Under the pieces are notes generated by a model that did not search any database, had not been told where the DNA came from, and worked only from the letters and a program-made list of their open reading frames with translations. The position numbers and the translations under genes are program-made. From Channa striata (Eukaryota; Chordata; Actinopteri; Anabantiformes; Channidae), in NCBI GenBank assembly GCA_033026295.1, contig CM065171.1, forward strand, positions 620,001-684,000: 64,000 bases of DNA, written 5' to 3'. Every line of letters begins with the position of its first letter. Position 1 is the stretch's first letter. This document shows positions 22,191 through 35,142 of the stretch, piece after piece.

Positions 22191-24039
22191 CGTTATTGTT
22201 TAAAAAAAAGGCCTTATGACTTCATTTCAAAGAGTCAGTTGACCATTACTTTGGCCTCTATTGGCCATTCATATTGGCACCTTTCACAGTGACAAATAAC
22301 CCCCCCACTCGTCTCCAAACACACACATACACAAGACCGTGGTATAGGCAATATAGGTAGTTTCCTCTAACACTAGAAAACAGGAATTCATGGTTCACAT
22401 TGTGTGAGAAAGGTGCAAAACATTGTTTCTATTCTTAGTTTTATCACTGTTGCAAAGCAGCTCGATCGATGGCTCCAAATGTAAAGAAGAGCAGTACAGT
22501 TATTTCCTGCAGCAGAGTTGGTTTTCTGTCTATGCACCAGGCTAATTAAATGCTCTTCGCACAGCAGCTGAATAATCTGCAGTGAAATTGCGCGGGACCC
22601 AGAATGCTTGTGATACTTTGTTTTCCTTTAGTGTTTCAAATTGATTATTACAGGGAGATTTTACTTTTGTTTCAAAATGCATTGATGAAGAGAGAGAAAC
22701 TTGCTGCCTTTAATATTGTAATTTATCTTATATTTGTCATTCCCCATTATGTGCTGATGAATTTGCCAAGGCGCCAAGATCTAAATGTAAACACACAAAA
22801 GAACTACAAGAAAAGAGCTCATTAGCCTTAAGACATAATTCACGAAAACATCAGTCATGTCACAGTTTTACTATCAGCAGATGAACATGGGTTTAAAATA
22901 AGCCATGACAGTCACAATTGCAGGATTTCTTTAAGCGCATTTTTCTTTTGCTTTTTTTTTGTTAATTTTTTTTTTGTTGTTTAATTTATGATCATTAATA
23001 ATCATGTTTGAATAATAAAACGATACCTAGATAAATAATTACGTTACACAAAGTTTCACACAGTTAAAGATCTACTGAACATTTTCACGTTCAGTAGATC
23101 ATAAAAGATCTCTTATGACACTGCATGCTTTCATAACCCTGTATTACTCTCAGGTCAAAGCGGGGGCGGGTGCGGGCATAAAACTACCTGCTAAAACAAC
23201 TGATCAGTAAACCATTACCTAGCAGTGTCCTGTGCGACTGCTAATATGTTGTAGGAAACCTATTTGATTATAGGCTTATATTTCTATATCCTATAATAAT
23301 TTAAATGAATAAAGTGCTACATTTACCTACAGAAACAGGCATGAAGAGGTTATTTGGGGATTGTGCAAAATCTTATTTCCGTCACCTTAACAGCATAATA
23401 CACGCGCAGCTGTGTGTCAGGTTTCATCATGACCATTCACATTCAGCTTCTCACCCATTTTATCTGTTCCATGTTATCCACATACAGGGTCAGAATATAC
23501 ATTAATCACACACCCTGCACAGAATGTAAAACAGCAAACATGGAAGACACCTGGGTGATTACAGCAACACAAGGGGAGATAATGCAATAGATCACAAAGG
23601 TTCTAAAATATTATGCACAACTTCTTTTTATTTTTCTTTTAAACCCTGTTTGTAAGTGAAAAGATGCTTTTTGAATGACAGCATCTTTTGTCAGATTGAA
23701 AGACAATCGACAAGTGAAATGTTAATGAGCATCAAACAGGTCATTAGTCACTAGTGCGAGATTCTTAACTAATGGCCTAATAAAAAACACGGTGTGATGC
23801 ACTAGTACCTCCTAAGATGTGTGGCTCTGCTGGACAATAGCCCCCCACCCCACAATTAAAAAATGGTCAGGAACTGCACTGATCCTTTTTTTTATGTAAA
23901 CCAAGCTGACAGTCACAAAAGGTTTACATGACCACAACTGTTCGGGCAGAGCAGGCAAATAATTTGCGTTACGAGAAAAGTAGAATGGAGCTGCAGCGCA
24001 TCACTTGCCACTGTGTGTGCCTTTCCTTTCAACAGTCAG
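22191..24039. other. intergenic stretch without recognised genes
   Basis: AT-rich sequence with T-tracts (22950-22980), no credible coding frame and no recognised element. The only local structure noted is a perfect inverted repeat at 23069-23100. Confidence 0.6.
23069..23100. repeat. perfect 12-bp stem, 8-bp loop inverted repeat
   Basis: GATCTACTGAAC (23069-23080) and GTTCAGTAGATC (23089-23100) are exact reverse complements around the loop ATTTTCAC. The symmetry stops sharply at both ends, and no duplication or coding sequence is attached. It may be a chance cruciform or a remnant of a small element. Confidence 0.6.
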
Positions 24040-24640
24040 AGGCAGGACTTCAGCTAAATCTGAAATGAGCTTGTTGCACAGCGCTTTTGAGAGCCTGTGA
24101 TTCCAGGAAAAATTTACAGCTGTAATGAGTTCATGCTTGGTTTGATTTCTTGACAAGTGTCACCTTTCATCAAATGCCACACTGACTTCATAGGGTTGAG
24201 ATCTGGTTATTCGCCTGTGCCTGCAGCACAGCGAGATGCTTTAGATCGTTGTCCTGTAAAAAAACGATGATCTGGGCCAAAGAACCTTCTTCCCTATGGC
24301 CCCATGATTGGTTGTATTAGGGAATCTTCAAAAAAACCAACGCACTCAAAGACGATCATGGGTCCTAGGGGACAGCAAAAAAAAAACTATGCGCCACACA
24401 TGTAGTATGAGTGGTTTTACCTGTGAACAACACATCATTAAACATGTCCCAGTACTCACTCCACTGTGACATCTGTCTCAGTCTTGCGTCTTTGTTATGT
24501 GCTTGTATCATGGAACTGCCCAGTTTTCGACGAGCACTGTGTATAGATGCCTGGCTCACCTTGACTCCGTAGTTCAAATCCAACTTTTTCTGTACCTCTC
24601 AGGTCACCTCCTCCGATGTGACTTCTTTAATTGCAGCCAT
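24040..24640 (-). pseudogene. decayed Tc1-like transposase
   Basis: On the minus strand the sequence encodes KVSQASIHSARRKLG, a helix-turn-helix-like segment of Tc1 transposases, then NKDARLR and FNDVLFT, corresponding to the block before the first catalytic aspartate, which is itself lost. Further on it encodes LQDNDLKH, the degraded form of the conserved DNDPKH second-aspartate block. Stops, a poly-T tract and frameshifts separate these. The boundaries are approximate and the inverted repeats were not found. The element is inactive. Confidence 0.55.
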
Positions 24641-24696
24641 AACATTGCTAGGCAGAGAAAAGGAGAGACGGTTAAGAGTACAGTTACAATTGTTCA

Positions 24697-25030
24697 GTTG
24701 AATTCAACTTTATTTATATAGCAATTCCAAGCAACTTCATCTCAAGGTACTTTATATAACAAAGTCAAGACTATGTAGACATTTTGAGAAACCCAACAAA
24801 TCTCCCTTGAGCATCTGTCAGCAACAGTGGAGAGGAAAAACTCCCTTTAACGGAAAAAACCTCCAGCAGAACCAGGCTCAGGGTGGGTGGTCATCTGCCT
24901 TGACCGGTGGGGGTGAGTGGAAAGTGGAGAGAGACAAGAAAAGAGCAACAAGAAAAACAGCAACAAAGCAATGAGGAGGTTGGTAGGACCAGTCGCTGCG
25001 CACTGGAACACACACAGCTCCAACACAAGA
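24697..25030 (-). mobile_element. L2 3' end copy G
   Basis: The tail TTCAACTTTATTTATATAGC (24704 onward), the CTTTATATAACAAAGTCAAG segment, AACTCCCTTTAACGG, CAGAACCAGGCTCAGGGTGG and TTGACCGG follow in the order of the other antisense copies, ending within CACACAGCTCCAA. It is 5'-truncated in the 3' UTR and has no coding part. AATTCAACTT occurs at 24701-24710 and again at 25031-25040, a possible target duplication overlapping the tail. Confidence 0.82.
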
Positions 25031-25190
25031 AATTCAACTTGCTCCAACATCTTTCTTGGCTGTGCACATATTGGCCCATGTTCCGTGTAATGGCTGAGTA
25101 TGGTCTGTGTGGACACAGCTGATGATAGGTTTGCCTGGATCTGAAGAACCGTTTTTCCTTTGGCGACATCTTCAGAATGTTTCCTTGGAA
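25031..25190 (-). other. possible DNA-transposon remnant beside L2 copy G
   Basis: On the minus strand this reads through KTVLQIQANLSSAVSTQTIL in one frame, which loosely resembles the N-terminal DNA-binding region of Tc1-like transposases. It lies directly beside the L2 fragment and near the Tc1-like remnant at 24040-24640. Evidence is weak and it may be unrelated. Confidence 0.25.
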
Positions 25191-27914
25191 TCTTGCTTAT
25201 TCTCTATACTGTGGTTGACACACGAATGCGACAGCAGCCAGATCCTAGCATTTATACAGCAGTGATAAAAACTGAGGTGTGTGGGCGCTGCTCCTGCTCA
25301 CGACTTGTAGAACGCAAACCACTTTTGCATCATTGACCGGATGCAGTAGAACCCGATTCTAAGGGATAAACGGATATCGCATATGGAGCAAACTTGTTCA
25401 GCCTAGTGATATTAAACACGTTGCAACTTTGAGCATGAGTTAGAGTTTATTGACATGTCCACATCAGCAGGTACGTAGAGATGCTGCTTAAAAGGGAAAA
25501 GTTGAACGTTTAAAAGGGGATCACTGAATGTGGAGTCAAAACTCACTCAAGATTACCAACGTTTTCTCCTCAGCGGGCCATGCACACTGATAGAGAGAAA
25601 TTATTGAAATGAGTGCAAAACAAGTTCAGTGTGACAGAGCGGCTCCTGTTGATTTATGAATAAACACTGGAGATTGACTAAGACGATTTTTTCTCTCCTC
25701 TACCTGTGAAGGCATCCAGGCGCAGTGGGCTTACAGGCGACCATCCACACATGGAGCAATTCAGGTGATAATGTACTAAGATAAGCAGACGTTCTCTTTG
25801 GCTCACTCATTCTCTGCGTCCTGACATTATTTCCCGCGTCACTGACGTGTCATTACTGGATTGTATAGATTAAAGTGCACATACCACTGTAGGTTCTCTG
25901 TGTGTCCTTAGTGAAAACGAAAAAAACTAACTAAATAAACAGATCGTCCAAAAATTGATGATATATAGTTATGTCCATCACCATGTCATTATCTCCACGA
26001 TCACCTGAACCTTTAGGCTGATTTTAACATCATGGTCCACATTAGACTACACTCTTGTCTCTCCATGGGGGCCAGGAACAGGCCGATTGCTTCCATTTTG
26101 TTCCTGCTTTGTGGTGGTGACGTTAAATGAAAGCTCCAGCTCAGTGTCTCAGCTTAAAAACACCGTTGTACTTTCTACTCCAAAATGGGCTGACACTTCC
26201 TGTCTGTGCGCTGGCTGAACCATTGCTACATCTTTATTTTCAGTCTAATACCATACTAATAACACTCTCCTATTATTTTTCCTTATATTCCCATACCTGT
26301 CATGATCTCAGGTGTCCTGACTATGTTGCAAACACCCCCCGTATTTAAGGCCAGTATAAACTCTGTAATGAAAGGCCTCTTTCTGCCTATCTCTGTTCCG
26401 TCTAACGAAGCCGTAGTACGTTCTAAACATACTTCAACTTTGACTCGTCTAGCCAGCTGCTGTTGTCAGCAGGTCACCCTTGAAGAAGAGGTTGTCAAAT
26501 CTCAGGGGGATCTCTACCCAGGTAAATACATGCAAAATAAAAATCTCCATCATAAACGTCCTGTTACTTTCTTTTTCCAGGGACCTTGTGACAAAAGTAG
26601 TCCTCCACTGTCTCCCAACTCACTCAGGTGAATGGCAGCTGGTATCTGACCATTAAAGTAACAATTAGCACCACAGGCTTTTTTAGGCTGGTTCCTGTGG
26701 GAAAATAAATAGGAAATAATTTCCACAAAAGTTCCTCAACAATGTCACACAAATGTTGGATATACAATAAAAAAACAGTTTATGCAAGTGCACAGTGGTA
26801 CACAGCAATTTTTTTAAGAAATAAAAAGAAAGCCATGAATGTGAAGTCCACTACACGAGAATCATATCAAACATAACATCACTAAAATAAGTATCAAAAC
26901 TTTGTCTCGGGACAGGAAAGATCAAGCTTTAAGTAGCAACAATTTCCTCTGGTTATTCTCAGCAGGTACTGTGGCTCCACAGTCAGAGACACTCAGAATT
27001 TGACTTCCCAAAAAAAAAAAAAGGTCAAACTCAAAGCTGCTTGTCTCTTCCGACCTGTAAAACTTTGCTCCAATCATTCAATGTATTTACATGCACTTAA
27101 GTGGCCATGTTACAGTTAGGTTTTTGAGTCTGTTGATTTCTTAATTGGGGTTGACGATTATGGAATTCTGGTCTCTCCTGGTAGATTTCTGTTGGAGATC
27201 ACTGAGTAACCAGGTTGTTTGCTTAGGAGGGTTGTCTAATAGTAAAAAAATGACAATATACACAATTATTGACGCTTCAATTAACCCAGATGTTAGAGAG
27301 AAGAAGAAATAGCAACAGCTTCACCTCCTGGAACCTGCTCCGCCATGTTTAGTTTCTTTTTTTACTTGAATAGGAAGACATAGAGAAACACTGTGAACCC
27401 AGCACCCTTGCTAATTGTACTTCGGAGAGGTTTACTCCAGACGCTGAACTTAGAGGTGCTGAAGGATTCCTGAAGACGCATAGTCAGCTTAGTAAGGCAG
27501 CAAGTAGCTTTTAAATGCTGTGTCCAGGTTAATAGCAGCAGAGCTTTTGGGTGAATGGCATGTGAGGGCATGCAGCAAAGGAAGGAGCAGAACACTGATG
27601 AGCAGATTTCAAGAATGTGCAGGGAGGAGCTGGCAGGCAGTGTCTGCCTGAAGGGGCTGTCAGGAAGCTCCTGCACTGACCTTTAAACTGGCCACATTTA
27701 GGAGGTTTCCTGTAGGCCAGTGACAGACATGCAGGAAAATAATGTGCACATCACGCATCTTAAAAATTTTGTGTATATACGGTTTTCTGGAGGAAGTAAG
27801 TGTAACAGAGATGGAAATGAAAACTAAAGTGAGACACTGATTGTAAAAGGAAACAAAAAGTTTAAATGTTCTTTAATATTAGGTTAGTTTTTTTTTATGA
27901 GGGCCAATGTGTAA
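25191..27914. other. intergenic stretch without recognised genes
   Basis: No coding frame with recognisable similarity is present; the longest (26302-26631 + and 27362-27676 -) show biased, low-complexity composition and no motifs. Poly-A runs occur at 27009-27021. No repeat family was identified. Confidence 0.5.
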
Positions 27915-28236
27915 ATTGTTGCCCAGTTGTTGTGTTTCTCCCTCTCTGTTTCCCTCTGTCTGTCCTTGTCTTCAGGTGTCCCCAGCTTTGGAGCTGTGTG
28001 TCTTCCAGTGCGCAGCTACTGGTCCTACCGACCTGCCCAGTGTTTTCCACTCAGCCCAACTAGTCAAGGCAGATGGCTGCCCATCCTGAGCCTGGCTCTG
28101 CTGGAGTATACTTCACATATTTGTTTCATTTTCTCTAAATGTCTCTATAGTCTGGACTTCATTATGTAAAGTGCCTTGAGATGCCTTGTTGTAAATTGGC
28201 GCTATATAAATAAAGTTGAATTGAATTGAATTGAAC
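27915..28236 (+). mobile_element. L2 3' end copy F
   Basis: Plus-strand L2 3' UTR: CAGGTGTCCCCAGCTTTGG, GTCAAGGCAGATGGCTGCCC, CATCCTGAGCCTGGCTCTGC and the complete end GGCGCTATATAAATAAAGTT, followed by GAATT repeats ending at about 28236. It is 5'-truncated in the CT-rich 3' UTR. The intact GAATTGAATTGAATTGAA tail makes it a good reference for the family's 3' terminus. Confidence 0.88.
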
Positions 28237-30090
28237 ATGTTGCCTCAAGAGGGAACTTTAGTATTTGATATAGGAAAGTAGTTTTATTCTATCAGTACCA
28301 AAATAATTTAATTTTTGTACTGTTTCAAAGCAAAATCAGGAGCAACCTACAAGCATTTCTGATGATTTGACTTCAAAAAATAAGGATTATTATGCTTCAG
28401 TATTGTGTAAATTAAAACCTGTGGTGGTTTATCACTACCATTTCTCCATTCCTGGGTATTATTTTAATAATTAATTTCCTAATCCTACAATGTGCCACAG
28501 AGCTGTGAAATGCTGCATTTGCCGTCTGCTCAAGCACCTTCAACCTGATGACCACCAGTATCCTGGCCTGCCATGAAAACTGGTTTAAGGAAGTACAGCT
28601 AATCACAAACACCTGCAAGTTTCACGTCTGCAATTACCACCACTTCCAAATCCGAAACATATTAGAAACAAAAGGAGTTGCACCATCCAAGAACACACGT
28701 GGGGGCTGAGCCGAGGGACAAATAGCACTCATTAGCACACGTGCAGAGGAAGCTCGTGTACAGGTGGTGGTGGCTCCGTGTCCACCAGAGACAGCTTCAT
28801 TTGAATAACACACATTAATCCTACTTTTTCTTTTTGACTTAAGCTCCCAAGTGACCGTCTTGAAGACCTTTTTACTTTTTGTCATTCACCTGCTGATGCC
28901 CAAACTTACACCACCATACAGAACACGCTTACTTTTTTCCACTTGTCCTGTATTGTCTGAGGTTCCCACTAACGGAAATTGGCGTTGTTCTTTCTTTGTC
29001 GATGTGCAATTTAAAGGATTGTTTAAGGGCATGTCATGTCTTGATAAATATGGTGAAAAGAATGCATATCTATAAACTGTCTTGGAGCATCCGATCAATG
29101 TGGAGAATCTACACAGACTCTTCCACACTGTGCCCCTTGAAAACACAATATGCCACGAGTCTGAACTTAACATAAACGGCCCCATGCAGCTTTACACTCA
29201 TTTCGGTGACTGTTCTAACATTCAGACAATATTTATGGTTGGATAGATTGTAATGTGATTTGTGGAGCAGATGTTCAAACAGACTGAAGATCTATGTATC
29301 TATCATTTGACAGTGTGTGTGTGTGTATGTACACCATGGCTCAGGAAATAAACAAAGGATATGATGCCTGAATGAATCCAGATGCTGCTCATGTTGTTCT
29401 GGTAACTTGTACAATGATCGTTTCACTAAACTTCACACATCAGTCTCCAGGACTTGCTGTTAGTTGACTTTGCCTACGTCTTGTGTTCTGTTTTCTCCAA
29501 GTGCCCACAGAGAATCCATCACTGGAGCTCAGATTTCAACTTTATTAAAAGCCCACAAAGTCTCTGTATGGGGGGTTGTGCATCAGTCTACAGATGATGA
29601 AACCATTTATTTGCATTTGAAATGTACAATATTTGAAGACGTGCACGATATTTGATCAAAATTAACATAAAAATTTAACACAGCATTCACTCAGCAGCAG
29701 ATGGGTTCAGCGTAGCACACCACAAGCGGTAGCAGAGGAAGCAGTTACGATATTGGATGGATGGTTTGAAGAGCCTGTTTGTTACTGTCGGTATTTAAAA
29801 ATGTGTTAAAGTAACAGTAACTAAGCATTTAGTTATACTTTTGTGCAGCTTTTTATGCATTTTATTTAGTGGGACATGTTTATGTGTGCAATAAAGTTGA
29901 TTCAAAAGGCCATAAAATGTTCTAAATAATGTCTGTTTTCAGTGTTTTTACTGACCAATTTAACTGTATATAATACAGTTAAATATTTACTAATATATAC
30001 ACATTTAGAGTGTCATGTCTACATCACACACTGTCACACATGTTGGACCAGAGACTTGTTTCATACTGTGCTACACCAGTGGACAGATGT
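28237..30090. other. intergenic stretch without recognised genes
   Basis: No credible coding frame or known repeat was recognised. A short GT run lies at 29314-29327. ORFs of 60-99 codons here lack motifs and overlap on both strands. Confidence 0.5.
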
Positions 30091-30617
30091 GATGCAGGCC
30101 TACTTGCGGTTCTCAGAATTTCCAAAAGTAGAATGGGTGCAGAACCTTTAGCTATCAAGTTCCGCTCCTGTGGAACCAGCTCCCAGTCCAGATTTGGGAA
30201 GCAGACACCTTCTCTACTTTAAGACTAGGCTCAAAACCTTCCTTTTTAATAAAGCTTATAGTTGGTTATAGTCATGCTGCTATAAGCTTAGACTGCATAA
30301 GAAGATGATCAGAAATTATCATGTTTGACCTACAGTCATTTCCAGTGTCTTTGTTCATCTATTGTGATATGAAAGTAACAAACTTTGACAGTCAAGGAAG
30401 GGGTTTGTACTAAAATCCCAGCACAGCATGAAGTGTCTCATCTGATTACCTCTGACTGACACACTGGATTGTTTGGAAGTATTTTTGCTTGTGTCTGGAT
30501 ACAAAGTAGTTGCCCTGCTGACTTTGCTGCAAGCTAGTCTTGACTTTATTATGTGCCTTGAGATTATTTTGTTGTAAACCGGGCTATAAATAAAGTTGAA
30601 TTGAACAAAATTGAATT
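30091..30617 (+). mobile_element. L2 copy E, 3' portion with divergent 3' UTR
   Basis: The segment GCAGGCCTACTTGCGGTTCT, AATTTCCAAAAGTAGAATGG, GGAACCAGCTCCCAGTCCAG and TTATAGTTGGTTATAGTCAT is the C-terminal coding end of L2 ORF2 on the + strand. The end TATAAATAAAGTTGAATTGA is at about 30590-30606. The part in between (about 30297-30535) does not match the 3' UTR of the other copies, so this is either another subfamily or a copy with inserted sequence. Confidence 0.75.
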
Positions 30618-31125
30618 ATTAGTAACAACGGTGTACCTCCATTGTACCTATGGATACATATTTGTAGTTACTTAATAACAATAAGCAAACTTTGGGAACA
30701 ACAGGTTGACAAGATAAGCATAAGAAAAAAACCTACAGTGGAAGAATTTTGTAGTTATGGGGAACTTTTATTTTTACTAAGTATTTTTTTATCATTAATT
30801 TCCAGTTCTGCTTATCAAGCTGCATATCAATGCAAAACAATGTTGATTTTTTTAACTCACTCTATGCAGGGCTTCCTTTCCCATCATTTGAGAATATAAC
30901 CTGATTTAATCTGTGTCAATTTTATAGATGGGTTGTTAGAATACTCAACTGATTTAAATTGGTTTTCCATGATTTGAAGCAATATAAATATGATATATTG
31001 ATATTTATTTACAGCTCCCCAACTGGTAAGTGTGTGTCATTGTAAAGTGTAAAGTGCTCTCGGTACAAGAAAGATAGAAAAGTGCAACACATTATGAGTG
31101 CAGATCATATAGCATTTAGTGCTTA

Positions 31126-32065
31126 GCAGTAGTGGAAGGTAACGAGGTACAAGTACTTAAGTAAATTTTTCACGTATCTGTACTTTACTGAATTTAATGA
31201 TGGCTACCTTCACTTTTACTCCGCTACATTTCTAATCAAAGTTACAATCACATTATTTTACACGTTTCATAATAAACCACTTCGCTTAATTAGACCAGGC
31301 ACAGGCAGGTTCAGGGTCAGTCCCTCCTTCCATGATCTTATTTGACACATTAGCAGTACTCACACTGACTACTGGGTCATTTTACTCTTGAGCGTATTGT
31401 GGTCTTTATTCTTAGACATGATCTGCTGAATTCAGTGTACAATGTGCTTTCAATTACTATCATTGAACACGGTGTCAAATCGTTCAAACAATAACTTTTG
31501 TCTAACTTGAACTTGGCGTTGCCTCCCTCCTTCTCTCTGTGACATATGCACAGAAATGGACAAGATGTAAAGCAGAGCTATGCGATTTCTGGGAATTAGG
31601 TTTGAAAACCTGGGACAGAGCTGCTCTCTGCTGATTCACACATTCATATGACTGATTGACTGAAGCAATTTTTTGTTCTCCTTTATGAAGGAAGCAGCCA
31701 CCTGCACTAGTGTGAGGTGAGGTTACGCACAACCATCCACCGTGTTTACATGCTACAAGAAAACCACATGCATTTACTCTTAAAGTTTCTCAGGTTTTAT
31801 TTTTACTGTTACTGTCACTGTCTGAAGGTACAACTTGTGCAGTTTAGCAATACAATTGAAAAAAGCATCAGATCATAAAAAAGCTTCCACCCATCAATTA
31901 TGTCTGTTACCATGAATAAGTTAATCCCCGCTCAAAGAAAACATAATGCAGCACTGGTAATGGAGTACTTTTACTTTAATACTTTAAGTAAAATATAAAT
32001 CATGTACTTACTTACTTTTACTTAAGTAGAAATGTCACTGGGTACTTTTACTAGAGTACAATACA
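31126..32065. repeat. teleost interspersed repeat with inverted AAGTAC-rich ends
   Basis: The left part (AGTAGTGGAAGGTAACGAGG, TACAAGTACTTAAGTAAA, TTTTACTCCGCTACATTTC) is a diverged form of an abundant fish repeat. The right part (31965-32057) repeats the same words in the opposite sense: GAGTACTTTTACTTTAATAC, TTTTACTTAAGTAGAAATG, TACTTTTACTAGAGTAC. This suggests a non-autonomous DNA element with long inverted ends. No transposase frame is visible. Confidence 0.5.
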
Positions 32066-33950
32066 TAATTTTATATATAATATAAAATATATAAATTATA
32101 TTTATAATATATAATTTTTTATATTTTATTTTAGGCAGGTCCGATAGGTATATATTAACAGTGGACACTTCCAAGTGAACTGCAAAATACACAAAAACAT
32201 CCATGTCAAGGAGAAGATGTAGGAAGCAAAGTAGCATTAGAGCAAACCTTTCCAATCTGTGAACATAAGTGCCACATAGTCAGGAAAGTCACTAATTTGA
32301 ATATTGGGTGTGAGACTGCTGACTGTGCAGAGTGAAGCAGTTCAGTTCCCCATCATCATTAGTAATTGTCTATTTTTCAGCAGCGTTTGAACAGCTGAGA
32401 GGAGCTCAGGATGATGGGACTTCCAGACTATGTGTGGCGAGGTCTGCTTGGAGGAAGCTGATGTGTTGAACAGCAGATGTCTCCAGGAGTGTGTGCTGGG
32501 AGCTGAATGGAGCTCAGTGTGAGTCCCAGCAGCAGCTCCTTTCTGGGTTTGTCTCCTTCTACACTAACTGCTCTGCCCTTTGTCAGTGATGGCTGCCAGT
32601 GACAGCACACACAACCAGTACACGAGGAGCAGTGCTGTGGGGGCAAGCGTGCGGACTCACAACTAGCCCTGTTGTTAATTAAGAAGAAGAGCCTCTGCTT
32701 TCGGCTCCACGCGCCACTGTAACTACACATTGATTAAAGAGAAGTTAGGCATTGGCAGCTCTGATGTCTTTGTAAGACTCCAATTTCAAATAAAAAACCT
32801 GCTCCCCAGAGCAAACATTACTCAGGGTGCGTGTGACAGACATGTTGTTCTGTGTTAATGAGCCAATGTTTTTTTAATGACATTCCACGTTGTTTGAATG
32901 GTGCACAAGGACACAAGCCTAAGCAGGCACTTGAGCAATTCAGGTTTTTAATAAAGAACCATAACAATGTAGCACACATTACTTTTTACGCACACTCACT
33001 TAACATGCATATCATCCACATCATGTACAGTTTCAGACATGAGAGCTAACATCCACCTCTTAGTGGATTTAGTATGGATGCTGTTTTACTTTTTGTGCCT
33101 TTATGTCATGATAATGGGATTTTTTTTGAGAATGTGAACCAGAGATCACAATAATAACTAAAAAACAGACACAGTTATAAATTCCTCTAATGTTGGACCT
33201 GACACCCTGCTCTCTGCACCAAGAAATGACCACAAGAAAACAATGAATGATCCTGTTATCGCAAGACCATGGCACAAAAAACAATCATTCTGTGGCAGCA
33301 CCAACATGACACATGAGCCACTTTATCTCTTTGTGGCTCAGCATCCACATGATTACAAGGATAATCAAAGTGTTAGGGGTCTCTGTTTTTCCATGTGATT
33401 TACAATCTGGAAATCTGATACTATGAAACTTAATACAGACAGACACGGGCTAGTAGAGGGAAGCGAACATAGCACTGGCATGAAGTCCGAAGAGTAAATG
33501 TCAGATTACATAATGAGCATGTGGCAAACTAGCATCAGTTGGCCTAGACACAAGTAGACAGCTAGTAGCCAAGGAGCTAGTGGTTGAGCCAGATTTATTG
33601 GCACAGCTGATGCCATCTGAAGCAGCCACATCTTGCAGACGTTGTATGTGATCACTGAACAGAGACGATGCATCACGTGGAACTTCATTGCTCTCTGTTC
33701 TCTTGTATCGCACTGACAATAGCTTCCACTAATTGTTTGTGGCAACTGTTTTTCAACCCTGCACATCGGCTTGTACATATCATTCCTCCTTACAGAACTG
33801 CTCTAACTCAGGGAGGTTCTTTACCTACATCACTGTTCACACAACAGACCTTTAGTTTCCTAGACGTCACCCTGGGATTCCCTGCGACCTTCTGGACTAT
33901 TCCTCTGCTTGCTCTTGGTCTTTTTGTTTAGCCACTCCTTAGGAGAGTAA
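32066..33950. other. intergenic stretch without recognised genes
   Basis: An AT-rich block (32068-32140) of TATAAT-like words is followed by ordinary sequence. No coding frame with recognisable motifs was found. The last part may be 5' UTR of the L2 element whose ORF1 starts near 34258. Confidence 0.45.
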
Positions 33951-34257
33951 CAGTGCTGTTGAATGTTCTCCACTTTCCAGCAGATCACTGAATGAATTAT
34001 TTCATACTTGTGTTGTCCTCCTGCGGTAAGCGTATTGAGTCACTTCCTGTTTCTTCACACTGGTCTCTGCTGAACGATTGTTCACTGGTTAATCGTAGCT
34101 GTTGTTTTCTAAATTAGTGATTTCTCTGTGTATAAACTATCACTTGGGGCATAAGATTTGTTTACGCAAACACCTTCTCTCCTGAAATAATTTTTAAAAA
34201 CTAGCTAACGCTAACTAAACTTAATTGATCTGTCTTTGTTAGCCTAGCACCTAGAAA

Positions 34258-35142
34258 TGGCTTCCCCGTCTTCTTCTCTCTCCTCTGACTTTCTCTGTCT
34301 GCCACATGTTTAGTTTTTCCTCGGCCTCCTTTAGTGATAACGGTACTTGTAATAAGTATAGGGTTCTTGCAGCTTTTGGGGGGAGGATCTCTGAATTGGA
34401 ATCTCGGCTCCGGACCATGACAAACAATCCAGCTAGTCAGGCCCCGGTAGCTGGTGCGGACCAACCTGGAATAGCCACTGTTAGCTTAGCCACTGTTAGC
34501 TGTTCCCCAGCAGTACCCGAGCAGCCAGGAAGCCAGGCTGGCTGGGTGACGGTTCGTAAGCGATCTAACGCTAAACAGACGCCCCGGTTCACCACCAGCC
34601 GGTTCACGTTTCCAATTGATTTTCCCCACTCAGCGGCACACCCGCTGAGGAACTCTGGTAATTGGCGACTCCATAGTCAGAACGTGAAGTTAGAGACGCC
34701 AGCGACCATAGTCCAATGTTACCCTGGGGCCAGAGCGGGCGACATCGAGGCTATTTGAAACTCCTGTCTAAGGATAAACGTAGATATAGTAAGATTATTA
34801 TTCATGCAGGAACAAATGACGCCCAATTACGCAAATCGGAGGTCACTAAAACGAATATTGAATCTGTGTGTAACTTTGCAAAGACAATGTCGGACTCCGT
34901 AGTTTTCTCTGGACCCCTGCCAAATGTGATCAGTGACGACATGTATAGCATGTAGCATGTCGTCATTCAACCGCTGGCTGTCTAGGTGGTGTCCAGCAAA
35001 CGATGTGGGCTACATAGACAATTGGAAAAGTTTTTGGGGAAAACCTAGGCTGATTAGGAGAGATGGCATCCATCCTACTTTTGATAGTGCCACTGTCTTA
35101 TCAAAAAATATGGCTGATTTTATTAGACAACCAAAAGATTGA
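34258..35142 (+). pseudogene. L2 ORF1, esterase-type (broken)
   Basis: ORF1 of L2/CR1-type elements in fish carries an SGNH-fold esterase domain. Here an N-terminal portion with a short coiled-coil-like segment (GRISELESRLRTM, near 34378) is followed by VTVRKRSNAK, then QCYPGARAGDIEA, IIIHAGTNDAQLRK (the GTND block) and RRDGIHPTFDSA (the D-x-x-H block) near 35060-35090. The reading is spread over frames 34306-34758, 34716-34955 and 34933-35142, so at least two frameshifts are present. A 14-bp unit containing AGCCACTGTTAGC is tandemly duplicated near 34477-34504. It is non-functional as it stands. Confidence 0.75.
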
